From the NCBI GenBank assembly GCA_041674345.1, contig JBAYVY010000077.1, positions 1 through 11,608 of the forward strand: a stretch of 11,608 nt of DNA, given 5' to 3'. The position numbers were made by a program, and so were the translations under genes. The notes under the pieces were generated by a model, which saw only the letters and a program-made list of their open reading frames with translations, did not search any database and was not told where the DNA came from. The DNA comes from JBAYVY01 sp041674345. GTDB taxonomy: Bacteria; Planctomycetota; Phycisphaerae; Phycisphaerales; Zrk34. How positions within the stretch are numbered: the stretch's first letter is position 1; each line of letters begins with the position of its first letter. Below, piece after piece: positions 6,105 to 11,556 of this stretch.

Positions 6105-6470
6105 TTACTTCAGACGCCCGCACTCCCGCAAAATCGTCCGTGCCACCGCCTCCGGCGACTCGATGACATCATCGTTGGTGAATCTTACAACACGATACCC
6201 CAACTTCCCCAGAATGTCTGTTCGCTGGTCATCCGATTCGCCGGTTCCGATGTGCGTTCGCCCATCAAGTGCGACGATCAATTTCATTTCTTCGCAGCAA
6301 AAATCCGCAACGAACGGCCCGACCGGATGCTGCCGACGAAACTTCAACCCATCCAGACGCCGCGCCCGCAACAGATGCCACAACGCCCGCTCCGGCCCGG
6401 TCATGTCGTGACGCGGTTTGCGGGCCGTGTCGCGCATGCGCGGATTCAGCGGCGACGGCTTGTGGCTCAT
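6105..6470 (-). CDS. DUF559 (Vsr/restriction-endonuclease-like) nuclease-fold protein, probably altered active site
   Basis: 121 residues. The family order is complete: a basic start, then MTGPERALWHLLRARRLDGL (23-42), FRRQHPVGPFVADFCC (44-59), a strand with LIVALDGRTH (64-73) and the end GYRVVRFTNDDV (91-102) followed by an amphipathic helix. DUF559 proteins belong to the PD-(D/E)xK nuclease superfamily. Their usual core is 'G-P/Y-x-V-D-F-C/V ... L-x-V/I-E-x-D-G-x-x-H'. Asp56, Asp69 and His73 are present, but the conserved Glu is Ala67 (codon GCA at 6270-6272, one base from GAA). No good Shine-Dalgarno is seen before ATG 6470; Met12 or Met23 could be the true start. Both flanks carry CCCTCnCCC palindromes. 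The biological role of the family is not established. Confidence 0.8.
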   Translation of the reverse strand: MSHKPSPLNPRMRDTARKPRHDMTGPERALWHLLRARRLDGLKFRRQHPVGPFVADFCCEEMKLIVALDGRTHIGTGESDDQRTDILGKLGYRVVRFTNDDVIESPEAVARTILRECGRLK

Positions 6471-6505
6471 GTTGCGAACAATCTATCAGACAACGGCGCA
6501 TCTTA

Positions 6506-6539
6506 CTCCCTCCCCCTCCGTTTCGGGTCCGGGAGAGGG
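6506..6539. repeat. CCCTCnCCC palindromic repeat, copy 2
   Basis: CTCCCTCCCCC from 6506 and GGGAGAGGG at 6531-6539 form an imperfect inverted repeat around a 14-base centre. It is 36 bases upstream of the DUF559 start. Confidence 0.7.
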
Positions 6540-6547
6540 AATCAGAA

Positions 6548-6582
6548 CTCCCTCCCCCTCTGGGGGAGGGCTGGGGAGAGGG
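6548..6582. repeat. CCCTCnCCC palindromic repeat, copy 3
   Basis: CCCTCCCCC (6550-6558), loop TCT, GGGGGAGGG (6562-6570) is a perfect 9-bp hairpin, with the tail CTGGGGAGAGGG. It lies 47 bases before the thioredoxin reductase start, so it is in that gene's leader or promoter region. Confidence 0.85.
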
Positions 6583-6629
6583 AACAAGAACAAGACTCTC
6601 GCGTTTTCCCCTGCTATCATTGCCCTACC

Positions 6630-7634
6630 ATGAATCAAGCCCCATCCAGCAATGTCGAAAAAATCGTCATCATCGGTTCCGGCCCGGCGGGGTGGACCGC
6701 CGCCATCTATGCCGCCCGCGCCGATCTCCATCCCCTGGTTCTCGAAGGTCTGCCCAAGCAGAATCCGTCGCTGGTGCTGCCGGGCGGGCAATTGATGCTC
6801 ACCACGGAAGTCGAAAATTATCCCGGCTATCCCAACGGCGTCATGGGGCCGCAGATGATGACCGACTTCCGCAAACAGGCCGAACGCTTCGGCACGCGCG
6901 TCGCATCAAAAGATGTCGTGACATGCGATTTCCAGCAGAGGCCGTTCATACTCACCACGAAAGATTCCTCCGGCAACGAATCGCAACTGAAAACCCATGC
7001 CGTCATCATCGCCACCGGCGCGATGGCCAACTGGATCGGCCTGCCCAACGAACAGCGTCTGGCGACCAAGGGCGGGGGCGTCAGCGCGTGCGCCGTGTGC
7101 GATGGCGCGCTGCCGGCGTTCCGCAATCAACCCCTGGCCGTGGTCGGCGGCGGCGACACCGCGATGGAAGAAGCCACCTACCTGTCCAAGTTCGCCTCCA
7201 CCGTTTACATCATCCATCGCCGCGATCAACTCCGCGCCAGCATAACCATGCAGGACCGCGTCCTGGCCAACCCCAAATGCCAAGTGCTGTGGAACAAGGT
7301 CGTCACCGATGTCCTCGGCGACGAACACATCACCGGCCTGCAATTGAAGGACACGAAAACCGGCGAGCCGTCCACCCTCGATGTCCGCGGCCTGTTCGTC
7401 GCCATCGGCCACACCCCCGCCACGCAATTCCTTCGGAACACCGGCCTCCAGTTCGACTCCGCCGGTTATCTGAAATTGACCGACGGCTTCCGCTCGTTCA
7501 CGCACATCGAAGGCGTCTTCGCCGCCGGCGACGTGTCCGATTCGATCTATCGCCAGGCGATCACCGCCGCCGGGATGGGCTGCCGCGCCGCCATCGACGC
7601 CGAACGCTGGCTGGGCGAAAAGGGAATCCATTAA
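6630..7634 (+). CDS. trxB: Thioredoxin reductase (NADPH)
   Basis: 334 residues, normal for the bacterial low-molecular-weight enzyme. It is a cytoplasmic flavoprotein moving electrons from NADPH through FAD and a redox dithiol to thioredoxin. Visible motifs are the FAD Rossmann GSGPAG (16-21), GGQLMLTTEVENYPGYP in the FAD domain, the redox pair C154-A-V-C157-D (usual CATC, here CAVC), the NADPH Rossmann GGGDTA (173-178), the HRRD-x-L-R-A-S 2'-phosphate site from His196, and the terminal FAD motif GVFAAGDVSD followed by YRQAITAAGMGCRAAIDAE. ATG 6630 is chosen because the family begins with a few residues before 'KIVIIGSGPAG'. The open frame extends upstream only through repeat DNA. No Shine-Dalgarno is seen. 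TATCAT at 6615-6620 would start RNA almost at the ATG, so a very short leader is possible. The gene is intact. Confidence 0.97.
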   Translation: MNQAPSSNVEKIVIIGSGPAGWTAAIYAARADLHPLVLEGLPKQNPSLVLPGGQLMLTTEVENYPGYPNGVMGPQMMTDFRKQAERFGTRVASKDVVTCDFQQRPFILTTKDSSGNESQLKTHAVIIATGAMANWIGLPNEQRLATKGGGVSACAVCDGALPAFRNQPLAVVGGGDTAMEEATYLSKFASTVYIIHRRDQLRASITMQDRVLANPKCQVLWNKVVTDVLGDEHITGLQLKDTKTGEPSTLDVRGLFVAIGHTPATQFLRNTGLQFDSAGYLKLTDGFRSFTHIEGVFAAGDVSDSIYRQAITAAGMGCRAAIDAERWLGEKGIH

Positions 7635-7678
7635 TGTGCGATGTAAAACGCCCCCTCTTACATTGAACATCGCACATT
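7633..7678 (+). terminator. Perfect 12-bp hairpin overlapping the trxB stop codon
   Basis: AATGTGCGATGT (7633-7644) and ACATCGCACATT (7667-7678) are exact reverse complements around a 22-base loop; the left arm begins inside the TAA. The sequence resembles the 'catcgcacattgaacat' filler repeats I recall from planctomycete-like genomes, so it may be a dispersed repeat. It could also act as a 3' stability hairpin. The 11-base direct repeat GCACATTTCCA x2 follows at 7672-7693. Confidence 0.55.
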
Positions 7679-7697
7679 TCCAGCACATTTCCAGCCC

Positions 7698-7726
7698 TTG
7701 CCACCGCTCCCCCGCTCAGGTATATT
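7698..7726 (+). promoter_or_regulatory. Sigma-70-type promoter of rpsP
   Basis: TTGCCA (7698-7703, 5/6 to consensus) and TATATT (7721-7726, 5/6) are separated by exactly 17 bases. RNA would start near 7733, about 50 bases before the rpsP ATG and just before a leader hairpin. This is the best-formed promoter in the window and would drive rpsP-trmD-rplS. Confidence 0.75.
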
Positions 7727-7734
7727 AGGCGATT

Positions 7735-7749
7735 CTCCGCTAGGCGGAG
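7735..7749 (+). promoter_or_regulatory. Leader hairpin at the 5' end of the rpsP mRNA
   Basis: CTCCGC-TAG-GCGGAG is a perfect 6-bp stem with a 3-base loop beginning about two bases after the predicted transcription start. It may stabilise the 5' end or serve as a regulatory site. It does not cover the Shine-Dalgarno GGAGG at 7771-7775. Confidence 0.6.
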
Positions 7750-7783
7750 CGTTATGAACTGTTAACCGACGGAGGCCCAGCCA

Positions 7784-8083
7784 ATGGCCGTGAAGCTGAG
7801 AATGAAACGAATGGGCAGCACGCATCGACCCTTCTACCGCATCATTTCGGTGGACGAGCGTCGCAAGCGGGACGGCCGCGTCATCGAGGAACTGGGAACC
7901 TACAACCCCGTGGACCTCAACGTCGATCGCCAACTGGAACTGAAACTGGATCGCGTGGCGTACTGGCTCAGCGTCGGCGCGCAGCCCTCGCAGACCGTCG
8001 CCCACCTGATCAAGCGCAAGGGCATGAACCCCGCCAGCGGAACAACCGTTGAATCACAGGATGCGCTGAAAGCGCAAGCGTAG
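7784..8083 (+). CDS. rpsP: Small ribosomal subunit protein bS16
   Basis: 99 residues, slightly longer than the common 80-90 because of a C-terminal extension (SGTTVESQDALKAQA). GGAGG lies eight bases before ATG. The family core is clear: MAVKLRMKRMGSTHRPFYRI, then VDERRKRDGRVIEELGTYNP (the invariant G-x-x-x-x-P-F-Y-R-I/V, D-R/G-R and E-x-L-G-x-Y-N-P), and the later L-x-x-G-A-Q-P-S-x-T-V-x-x-L region. bS16 binds 16S rRNA early in 30S assembly. It is the first gene of the ribosomal cluster with trmD and rplS downstream on the same strand. The usual second gene, rimM, is absent here and replaced by an inverted pair of palindromic repeats. Confidence 0.98.
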   Translation: MAVKLRMKRMGSTHRPFYRIISVDERRKRDGRVIEELGTYNPVDLNVDRQLELKLDRVAYWLSVGAQPSQTVAHLIKRKGMNPASGTTVESQDALKAQA

Positions 8084-8090
8084 CGAAAAG

Positions 8091-8125
8091 CCCTCTCCCT
8101 CTGGGAGAGGGTTGGGTGGGGGGAC
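8091..8125. repeat. CCCTCnCCC palindromic repeat, copy 4
   Basis: CCCTCTCCC (8091-8099), loop TCT, GGGAGAGGG (8103-8111): a perfect 9-bp stem starting seven bases after the rpsP stop, followed by the tail TTGGGTGGGGGGACG. Relative to copy 3, a C-G pair is changed to T-A in both arms, so the stem is conserved by compensation. Confidence 0.9.
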
Positions 8126-8172
8126 GCCCGGACACGGCATACCGTCGCGAACAGACATCGCCGTGAACGAAC

Positions 8173-8210
8173 GTCCCCTCTCCCCGGCCCTCTCCCAGGG
8201 GGAGAGGGAG
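8173..8210. repeat. CCCTCnCCC palindromic repeat, copy 5, opposite orientation, carries the trmD Shine-Dalgarno
   Basis: CCCTCTCCC (8188-8196), loop AGG, GGGAGAGGG (8200-8208). The tail CGTCCCCTCTCCCCGGC lies on the left side, so this copy is inverted relative to copy 4. The two face each other across 47 bases. Its right arm and the bases after it (AGGGAG, 8205-8210) lie seven bases before the trmD ATG and are the only Shine-Dalgarno available. Confidence 0.9.
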
Positions 8211-8217
8211 AAAAAAA

Positions 8218-8904
8218 ATGCGCATCGACGTCCTGACCCTGTTTCCCGAAATGTTCCCCGCCGTACTCGGGTCGAGCATTCTCAAACGGGCCGCCGAAGG
8301 AAAAATAGTCGAATATCGGCTGACCGACATTCGCACATACACCGCCGACAAACATGGCAAGGTCGATGACCGGCCGTTCGGCGGAGGACCAGGGATGGTC
8401 ATGGCCTGTCAGCCGCTGTTCGACGCGGTGCGGGCCGTTGAAAACGAAGACCCGCGGACGGCGACCCGCATCCTGCTGTCGCCGCAAGGCCGGCCCCTCT
8501 CGCAAAAAATCTGCGAGACACTGGCCGCCAAAGACCGGCTGCTGTTGATCGCCGGTCATTACGAGGGCATCGACGAGCGCGTCATCCAACGCCTCGCACC
8601 CCTCGAAATCAGCATCGGGGACTATGTCCTCTCGGGCGGCGAACTGCCCGCCCTCGTGCTGATCGACGCCGTAGTCCGGCTGATCCCCGGCGTATTGGGC
8701 CACGATGAATCGGCTCTTCACGAGTCATTCAGCCCCGGCTCCCAACGCCTGCTCGATCATCCGCACTACACCCGCCCCCGCGTGTGGGACGGCTTGCCAA
8801 CGCCCGATGTCCTGATGAGCGGCGACCACCGCGCCATCGAACTCTGGCGAAAACAACAGGCGATGGACCGCACCCGCGCTCGCCGCCCCGATTTGCTGAA
8901 ATAA
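8218..8904 (+). CDS. trmD: tRNA (guanine-N1)-methyltransferase
   Basis: 228 residues. TrmD methylates G37 next to the anticodon using S-adenosylmethionine, preventing +1 frameshifting. It is a dimeric SPOUT enzyme with a trefoil knot. Visible family motifs are MRIDVLTLFPEMF at the start, DIRTYTADKHGKVDDRPFGG (about 39-58) followed by GPGMVM, the knot segments 'GHYEGIDERV' (from about 113) and 'SIGDYVLSGGELPALVLID' (about 131-149), and the C-terminal domain LDHPHYTRPRVWDGLPTPDV and LMSGDHRAIELWRKQQ. The Asp of LLDHPHYTRP probably corresponds to the catalytic Asp of the family. ATG 8218 is the canonical start, with its ribosome binding site within a repeat. It is intact and shares its transcript with rplS, 47 bases downstream. 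Confidence 0.98.
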   Translation: MRIDVLTLFPEMFPAVLGSSILKRAAEGKIVEYRLTDIRTYTADKHGKVDDRPFGGGPGMVMACQPLFDAVRAVENEDPRTATRILLSPQGRPLSQKICETLAAKDRLLLIAGHYEGIDERVIQRLAPLEISIGDYVLSGGELPALVLIDAVVRLIPGVLGHDESALHESFSPGSQRLLDHPHYTRPRVWDGLPTPDVLMSGDHRAIELWRKQQAMDRTRARRPDLLK

Positions 8905-8912
8905 AATGTTTA

Positions 8913-8935
8913 GCGGGTGGCACGAAGTGCCCCTC
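8913..8935 (+). other. Small hairpin between trmD and rplS
   Basis: GGCAC-GAA-GTGCC at 8919-8931 forms a 5-bp stem eight bases before the rplS Shine-Dalgarno (AAGGA 8939-8943). Its position would allow an effect on rplS translation, but the stem is short and this is only a suggestion. Confidence 0.35.
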
Positions 8936-8951
8936 TTCAAGGAACATCCCC

Positions 8952-9353
8952 ATGCGAAACGCCTTCATCGACGCCATCGAAAAAGCCCAGGTCAAAACCG
9001 ATCTCCCCCAACTCTCCATCGGCGACACCGTGGACGTTCACTGCCGAATCATTGAAGGCGAAAAGGAACGCGTCCAGGTCTTCTCCGGCGTCATCATCAT
9101 GATGGCCGGTTCGGGCCTCACACGGAACATCACCGTCCGCCGCATCGTCGCCAACGAAGGCGTCGAACGCACCTTCCCCCTCAACAGCCCCAAGGTCTCG
9201 CGGATCGAAGTGACCCGCCACGGCCACGTCCGCCGCGCCAAACTCTATTACCTCCGCGACCGCATCGGCAAGAGCCGCCGCCTCAAAGACCGCCGCCGCG
9301 GCCTCGAACAACCCGGCACTGAAGCCGCCGTCACCGAAACCGCCAAGGCGTAA
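8952..9353 (+). CDS. rplS: Large ribosomal subunit protein bL19
   Basis: 133 residues; the family is usually 110-120, with a C-terminal extension here (QPGTEAAVTETAKA). AAGGA at 8939-8943 precedes ATG 8952 by eight bases. Core family motifs are present: the start FIDAIEKAQVKTDLPQLSIGD, V-D-V-H-C/V-R-I-x-E-G-x-K-E-R-V-Q-V-F-S-G-V-I-I, the strand SGLTRNITVRRI, GVERTFPLNSPKVSRIEV and the C-terminal RRAKLYYLRDRIGKS-R-R-L-K. bL19 sits at the 30S-50S interface. It is the last gene of the cluster, followed by two hairpin terminators. Confidence 0.98.
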   Translation: MRNAFIDAIEKAQVKTDLPQLSIGDTVDVHCRIIEGEKERVQVFSGVIIMMAGSGLTRNITVRRIVANEGVERTFPLNSPKVSRIEVTRHGHVRRAKLYYLRDRIGKSRRLKDRRRGLEQPGTEAAVTETAKA

Positions 9354-9362
9354 CATCTCTGT

Positions 9363-9390
9363 AAAGCCCGCGATGGTATCGCGGGTCTTT
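9363..9390 (+). terminator. First terminator after rplS
   Basis: AAAGCCCGCGAT (9363-9374), loop GGT, ATCGCGGG-T-CTTT (9378-9390): an 8-bp perfect core extended by four A/T-rich pairs with one bulge. It lies nine bases after the rplS stop and ends in TCTTT. Confidence 0.85.
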
Positions 9391-9433
9391 CGCCTTGGTC
9401 CGCGACAAATCGCAAAATTCGCATCCCCCCGCC

Positions 9434-9463
9434 AACCGACGCCCCGCGCGTCGGTTTGTTTTT
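9434..9463 (+). terminator. Second, stronger terminator after rplS
   Basis: AACCGACGC (9434-9442), loop CCCGC, GCGTCGGTT (9448-9456), then TGTTTTT to 9463: a 9-bp perfect stem with a U-rich tract, the classic intrinsic form. It is in tandem with the first, 43 bases further on, and would prevent readthrough toward the convergent minus-strand gene. Confidence 0.88.
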
Positions 9464-9726
9464 ACCGCACGCACGCCGCCCTCCCCCGCGGGTTTCCACC
9501 GCGCGGCTATTCAAACGATCATCGCTCTTTCTCTTCATAGCCGCGACGTTGCACGTCACGCATGCGATTGCCGCCAACGAAAAGCCGATCCGATATGCCC
9601 GCTTATCCATGCGGAAACCCCTGTTGACAGGATCGCGCCCTATCTGACATGTCCGTGCAAAGCCGCCGTCTCGATAGGTCAATTTCGACGAGGATAGAAT
9701 ACTTACGTGCCGTCATCGCCGCCGCT
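9464..9726. other. Intergenic region between convergent genes; possible gene remnant
   Basis: The 263 bases hold no gene I can firmly support. In one plus-strand frame to 9647 there is a signal-peptide-like stretch (RLFKRSSLFLFIAATLHVTH followed by AIAANEKP) with no ribosome binding site and no body, ending at TGA 9645-9647; it may be the stump of a secreted-protein gene. TTGACA at 9624-9629 has no -10 partner at 16-18 bases. No terminator is seen for the minus-strand gene ending at 9727. Confidence 0.4.
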
Positions 9727-11424
9727 TCACTGTTCCAGCAGGCATTCGGTGAGATACACGTCCATCGAGCCGTCGGCGTTGACATGCACGTCCGCCAGTT
9801 TCCCGCGAACCGAAACCGGCTGCACGGCCTCGCCATCGTCCATCGCCATCGGCAGGTCCATCAGCTTCATCAGCATCCCCGCGCCGAACAGCGCGCGAAC
9901 GCGCAGCGGGCGACCGGATTCGCCGACCAGCACCGGCTCCATCCGAAAATTCGCTATCGTCGCGTCGGACGGCACTTTCAGCGCCTCGGTCAGCGGCGTC
10001 CCCTCGGCGATCCGACCGGCGCCGACGAACTTGCCGGCGAACACCATGTCCTTCCCGGCGAACTGCTGACGCCACCACTGACCGCCGGCGTCCGCGGCGC
10101 TGTCTCGCACCGGTCGCTGCGCCACGGCGGGAAATCGCTCCAACATCACCGACAACGTCTGGTCAATCGACTTGGCCTGCACCGACGGGTCCGGGGCCGG
10201 CGCGGGTGCGGGCGGCGGCGGGTTATTGCCGGCCTCTGGGGCCGGAGCGGGTGCGGGAGTCGGGGCACCGCCCGGTAACAGGCCCGGCTCGCTCACATCG
10301 GCGATCGCGCCGGGGTTGGCCAGAATCTCCGGGTCTTTTTCCAGCGGCCGGCCGGCCAACAGCATCGCGATGCGCCGTTCGGTCGATTGACCGGGCACTT
10401 TGTGCGTATTGAACAACCGCACCATCTCCGCTGTTTTCTGCGGATCGTAGCCGTGGCTTTGCAATAGTTCGATCACCTGATCCCGCGGCATCGGGCGCGC
10501 CAGCAGCACCGTCGGCACGGCGGTCACCGTGTTCCCCTCGCGTTCGACCAGGGCCAGTTGCGTGTTGCGACCGTCCCATGCCCGCCCGACCGTCATCGCC
10601 GAGGTCGATATCCCCGTGATTTTCAGTTGGACCGTATCCCAGTGTTGCTGCGTCTGGATCACCGACATTCGGCCTTCATATTCCCAGTCGATCAACTTCG
10701 CCCGCTCGGTCGTCAGTTCCAACGCGGACGGCAGCGTCTGCTCAAACCACGACGGCCGGGTGACATGCACACGCTGACGGATCATCCCCTTCAAATCGTA
10801 TCGCGAGTCCTTCATGTACGACCTGTCTTTGTCCTCCTCGTATTCCTTGGCGTAGTCGTGCTGCGACAGCAACACCACCTTGTCCAGCAACACGGTCTGA
10901 TCGTCGATGATCTGTTTGACCACCGCCTGGCTGACATAGCCGAACTCGTCGATCACCGGCAGGCCGATCGCCTTGCGACGCGCGAACATTTCATCGACCG
11001 GCAGCTTGTGTTCGATCTCGAACGTGACGGGCTTGCGAATCGGGGGGTCGGAAACCTGCGGAATGTTGATGTATCCGACCAGCACCTTGAACGAACGGGC
11101 GTTTTCCCGCACATTGCCCACCGGCATGGGCTGGCGGTCCCGTGTCACGCGCGGATCGTAGTTCACATTCGCGTAATACCGATCCCCCACCTTGCAGAAA
11201 TACGACCCGGCGCGGATCGCCGTCTGGTTCCACCGCGTCACCTCCGTATTGAACGCATCAGGCCCCGAAGTCACAGGCCCGTTGACCTTTTCCTGTGAAT
11301 GCAGCTTTTCCTGTGAATGCAGTTTCTCCTGCGCCTCCTCCGGCGTCATCTGCGCGACGACCGCCGAGGCGAACCAACACACAAACGCCATGATCCAGAG
11401 GGTGTGATTTGGGTGCATAATCAT
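9727..11424 (-). CDS. Large secreted protein of unknown function with proline-rich linker
   Basis: 565 residues from ATG 11424 (ATG 11418 is also possible). An upstream in-frame ATG at 11443-11445 overlaps a perfect TATAAT, so it is probably not in the mRNA. The signal peptide is MHPNHTLWIMAFVCWFASAVVA, cut before QMTPEEAQ. A 6-residue tandem repeat (QEKLHS twice, then QEKVNG) follows. Residues about 55-385 form a mixed, rather charged region. A linker of Pro/Ala (PTPAPAPAPEAG and PPPPAPAPAPDPS) then joins a C-terminal region of about 155 residues rich in strands, ending DVHVNADGSMDVYLTECLLEQ. No enzymatic motif, anchor or known domain is recognised. It faces the rplS cluster and probably forms a single-gene unit. 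Confidence 0.8.
   Translation of the reverse strand: MIMHPNHTLWIMAFVCWFASAVVAQMTPEEAQEKLHSQEKLHSQEKVNGPVTSGPDAFNTEVTRWNQTAIRAGSYFCKVGDRYYANVNYDPRVTRDRQPMPVGNVRENARSFKVLVGYINIPQVSDPPIRKPVTFEIEHKLPVDEMFARRKAIGLPVIDEFGYVSQAVVKQIIDDQTVLLDKVVLLSQHDYAKEYEEDKDRSYMKDSRYDLKGMIRQRVHVTRPSWFEQTLPSALELTTERAKLIDWEYEGRMSVIQTQQHWDTVQLKITGISTSAMTVGRAWDGRNTQLALVEREGNTVTAVPTVLLARPMPRDQVIELLQSHGYDPQKTAEMVRLFNTHKVPGQSTERRIAMLLAGRPLEKDPEILANPGAIADVSEPGLLPGGAPTPAPAPAPEAGNNPPPPAPAPAPDPSVQAKSIDQTLSVMLERFPAVAQRPVRDSAADAGGQWWRQQFAGKDMVFAGKFVGAGRIAEGTPLTEALKVPSDATIANFRMEPVLVGESGRPLRVRALFGAGMLMKLMDLPMAMDDGEAVQPVSVRGKLADVHVNADGSMDVYLTECLLEQ
11288..11323. repeat. 18-bp tandem repeat in coding sequence
   Basis: TTTTCCTGTGAATGCAGC at 11288-11305 repeats at 11306-11323 with one change at the last base, and a degenerate third unit begins at 11324. 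It encodes QEKLHS repeats directly after the signal peptide. Copy number may vary between strains without shifting the frame. Confidence 0.9.
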
Positions 11425-11443
11425 CCAATCCCGAAAATGGTTC

Positions 11444-11449
11444 ATTATA
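11444..11449 (-). promoter_or_regulatory. -10 hexamer upstream of the secreted-protein gene
   Basis: Minus-strand TATAAT is a perfect match to the -10 consensus, 20 bases before ATG 11424. No good -35 is present at 16-18 bases. If used, RNA would start near 11437, which excludes the ATG at 11445 as start codon. Confidence 0.5.
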
Positions 11450-11494
11450 CATCGGCCTTTACGACCCGACGGATTAATGGATGTTTGTGTAGGA

Positions 11495-11545
11495 ACTCAG
11501 ATAGAAATGTCCCCATCGGACTCAGGTAGAAGTGTCCCCATATGG
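11495..11545. repeat. Two tandem 25/26-bp repeats at the end of an insertion sequence
   Basis: ACTCAGATAGAAATGTCCCC (from 11495) and ACTCAGGTAGAAGTGTCCCC (from 11520) begin two adjacent units of 25 and 26 bases that agree except at a few positions. They lie 12 bases before a transposase-like start codon. The arrangement suggests terminal transposase-binding sites of an IS481/ISNCY-like element. Confidence 0.6.
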
Positions 11546-11556
11546 AGACACTTCGA

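Noticed and set aside
6252..6629. Long upstream extension of the thioredoxin reductase frame
   Set aside because: It reads through the antisense of the DUF559 gene and two palindromic repeats; the family starts a few residues before the FAD motif, which fits ATG 6630.
6269..7666. 465-residue plus-strand frame overlapping thioredoxin reductase
   Set aside because: Arg/His/Pro-rich out-of-frame shadow of a gene with complete family motifs.
6036..8210. CCCTCnCCC repeats as a CRISPR array
   Set aside because: Copies are few, irregularly spaced, in both orientations and without unique spacers of constant size; no cas genes are present.
9624..9652. TTGACA as a plus-strand promoter
   Set aside because: No -10-like hexamer at 16-18 bases and no gene downstream on that strand.
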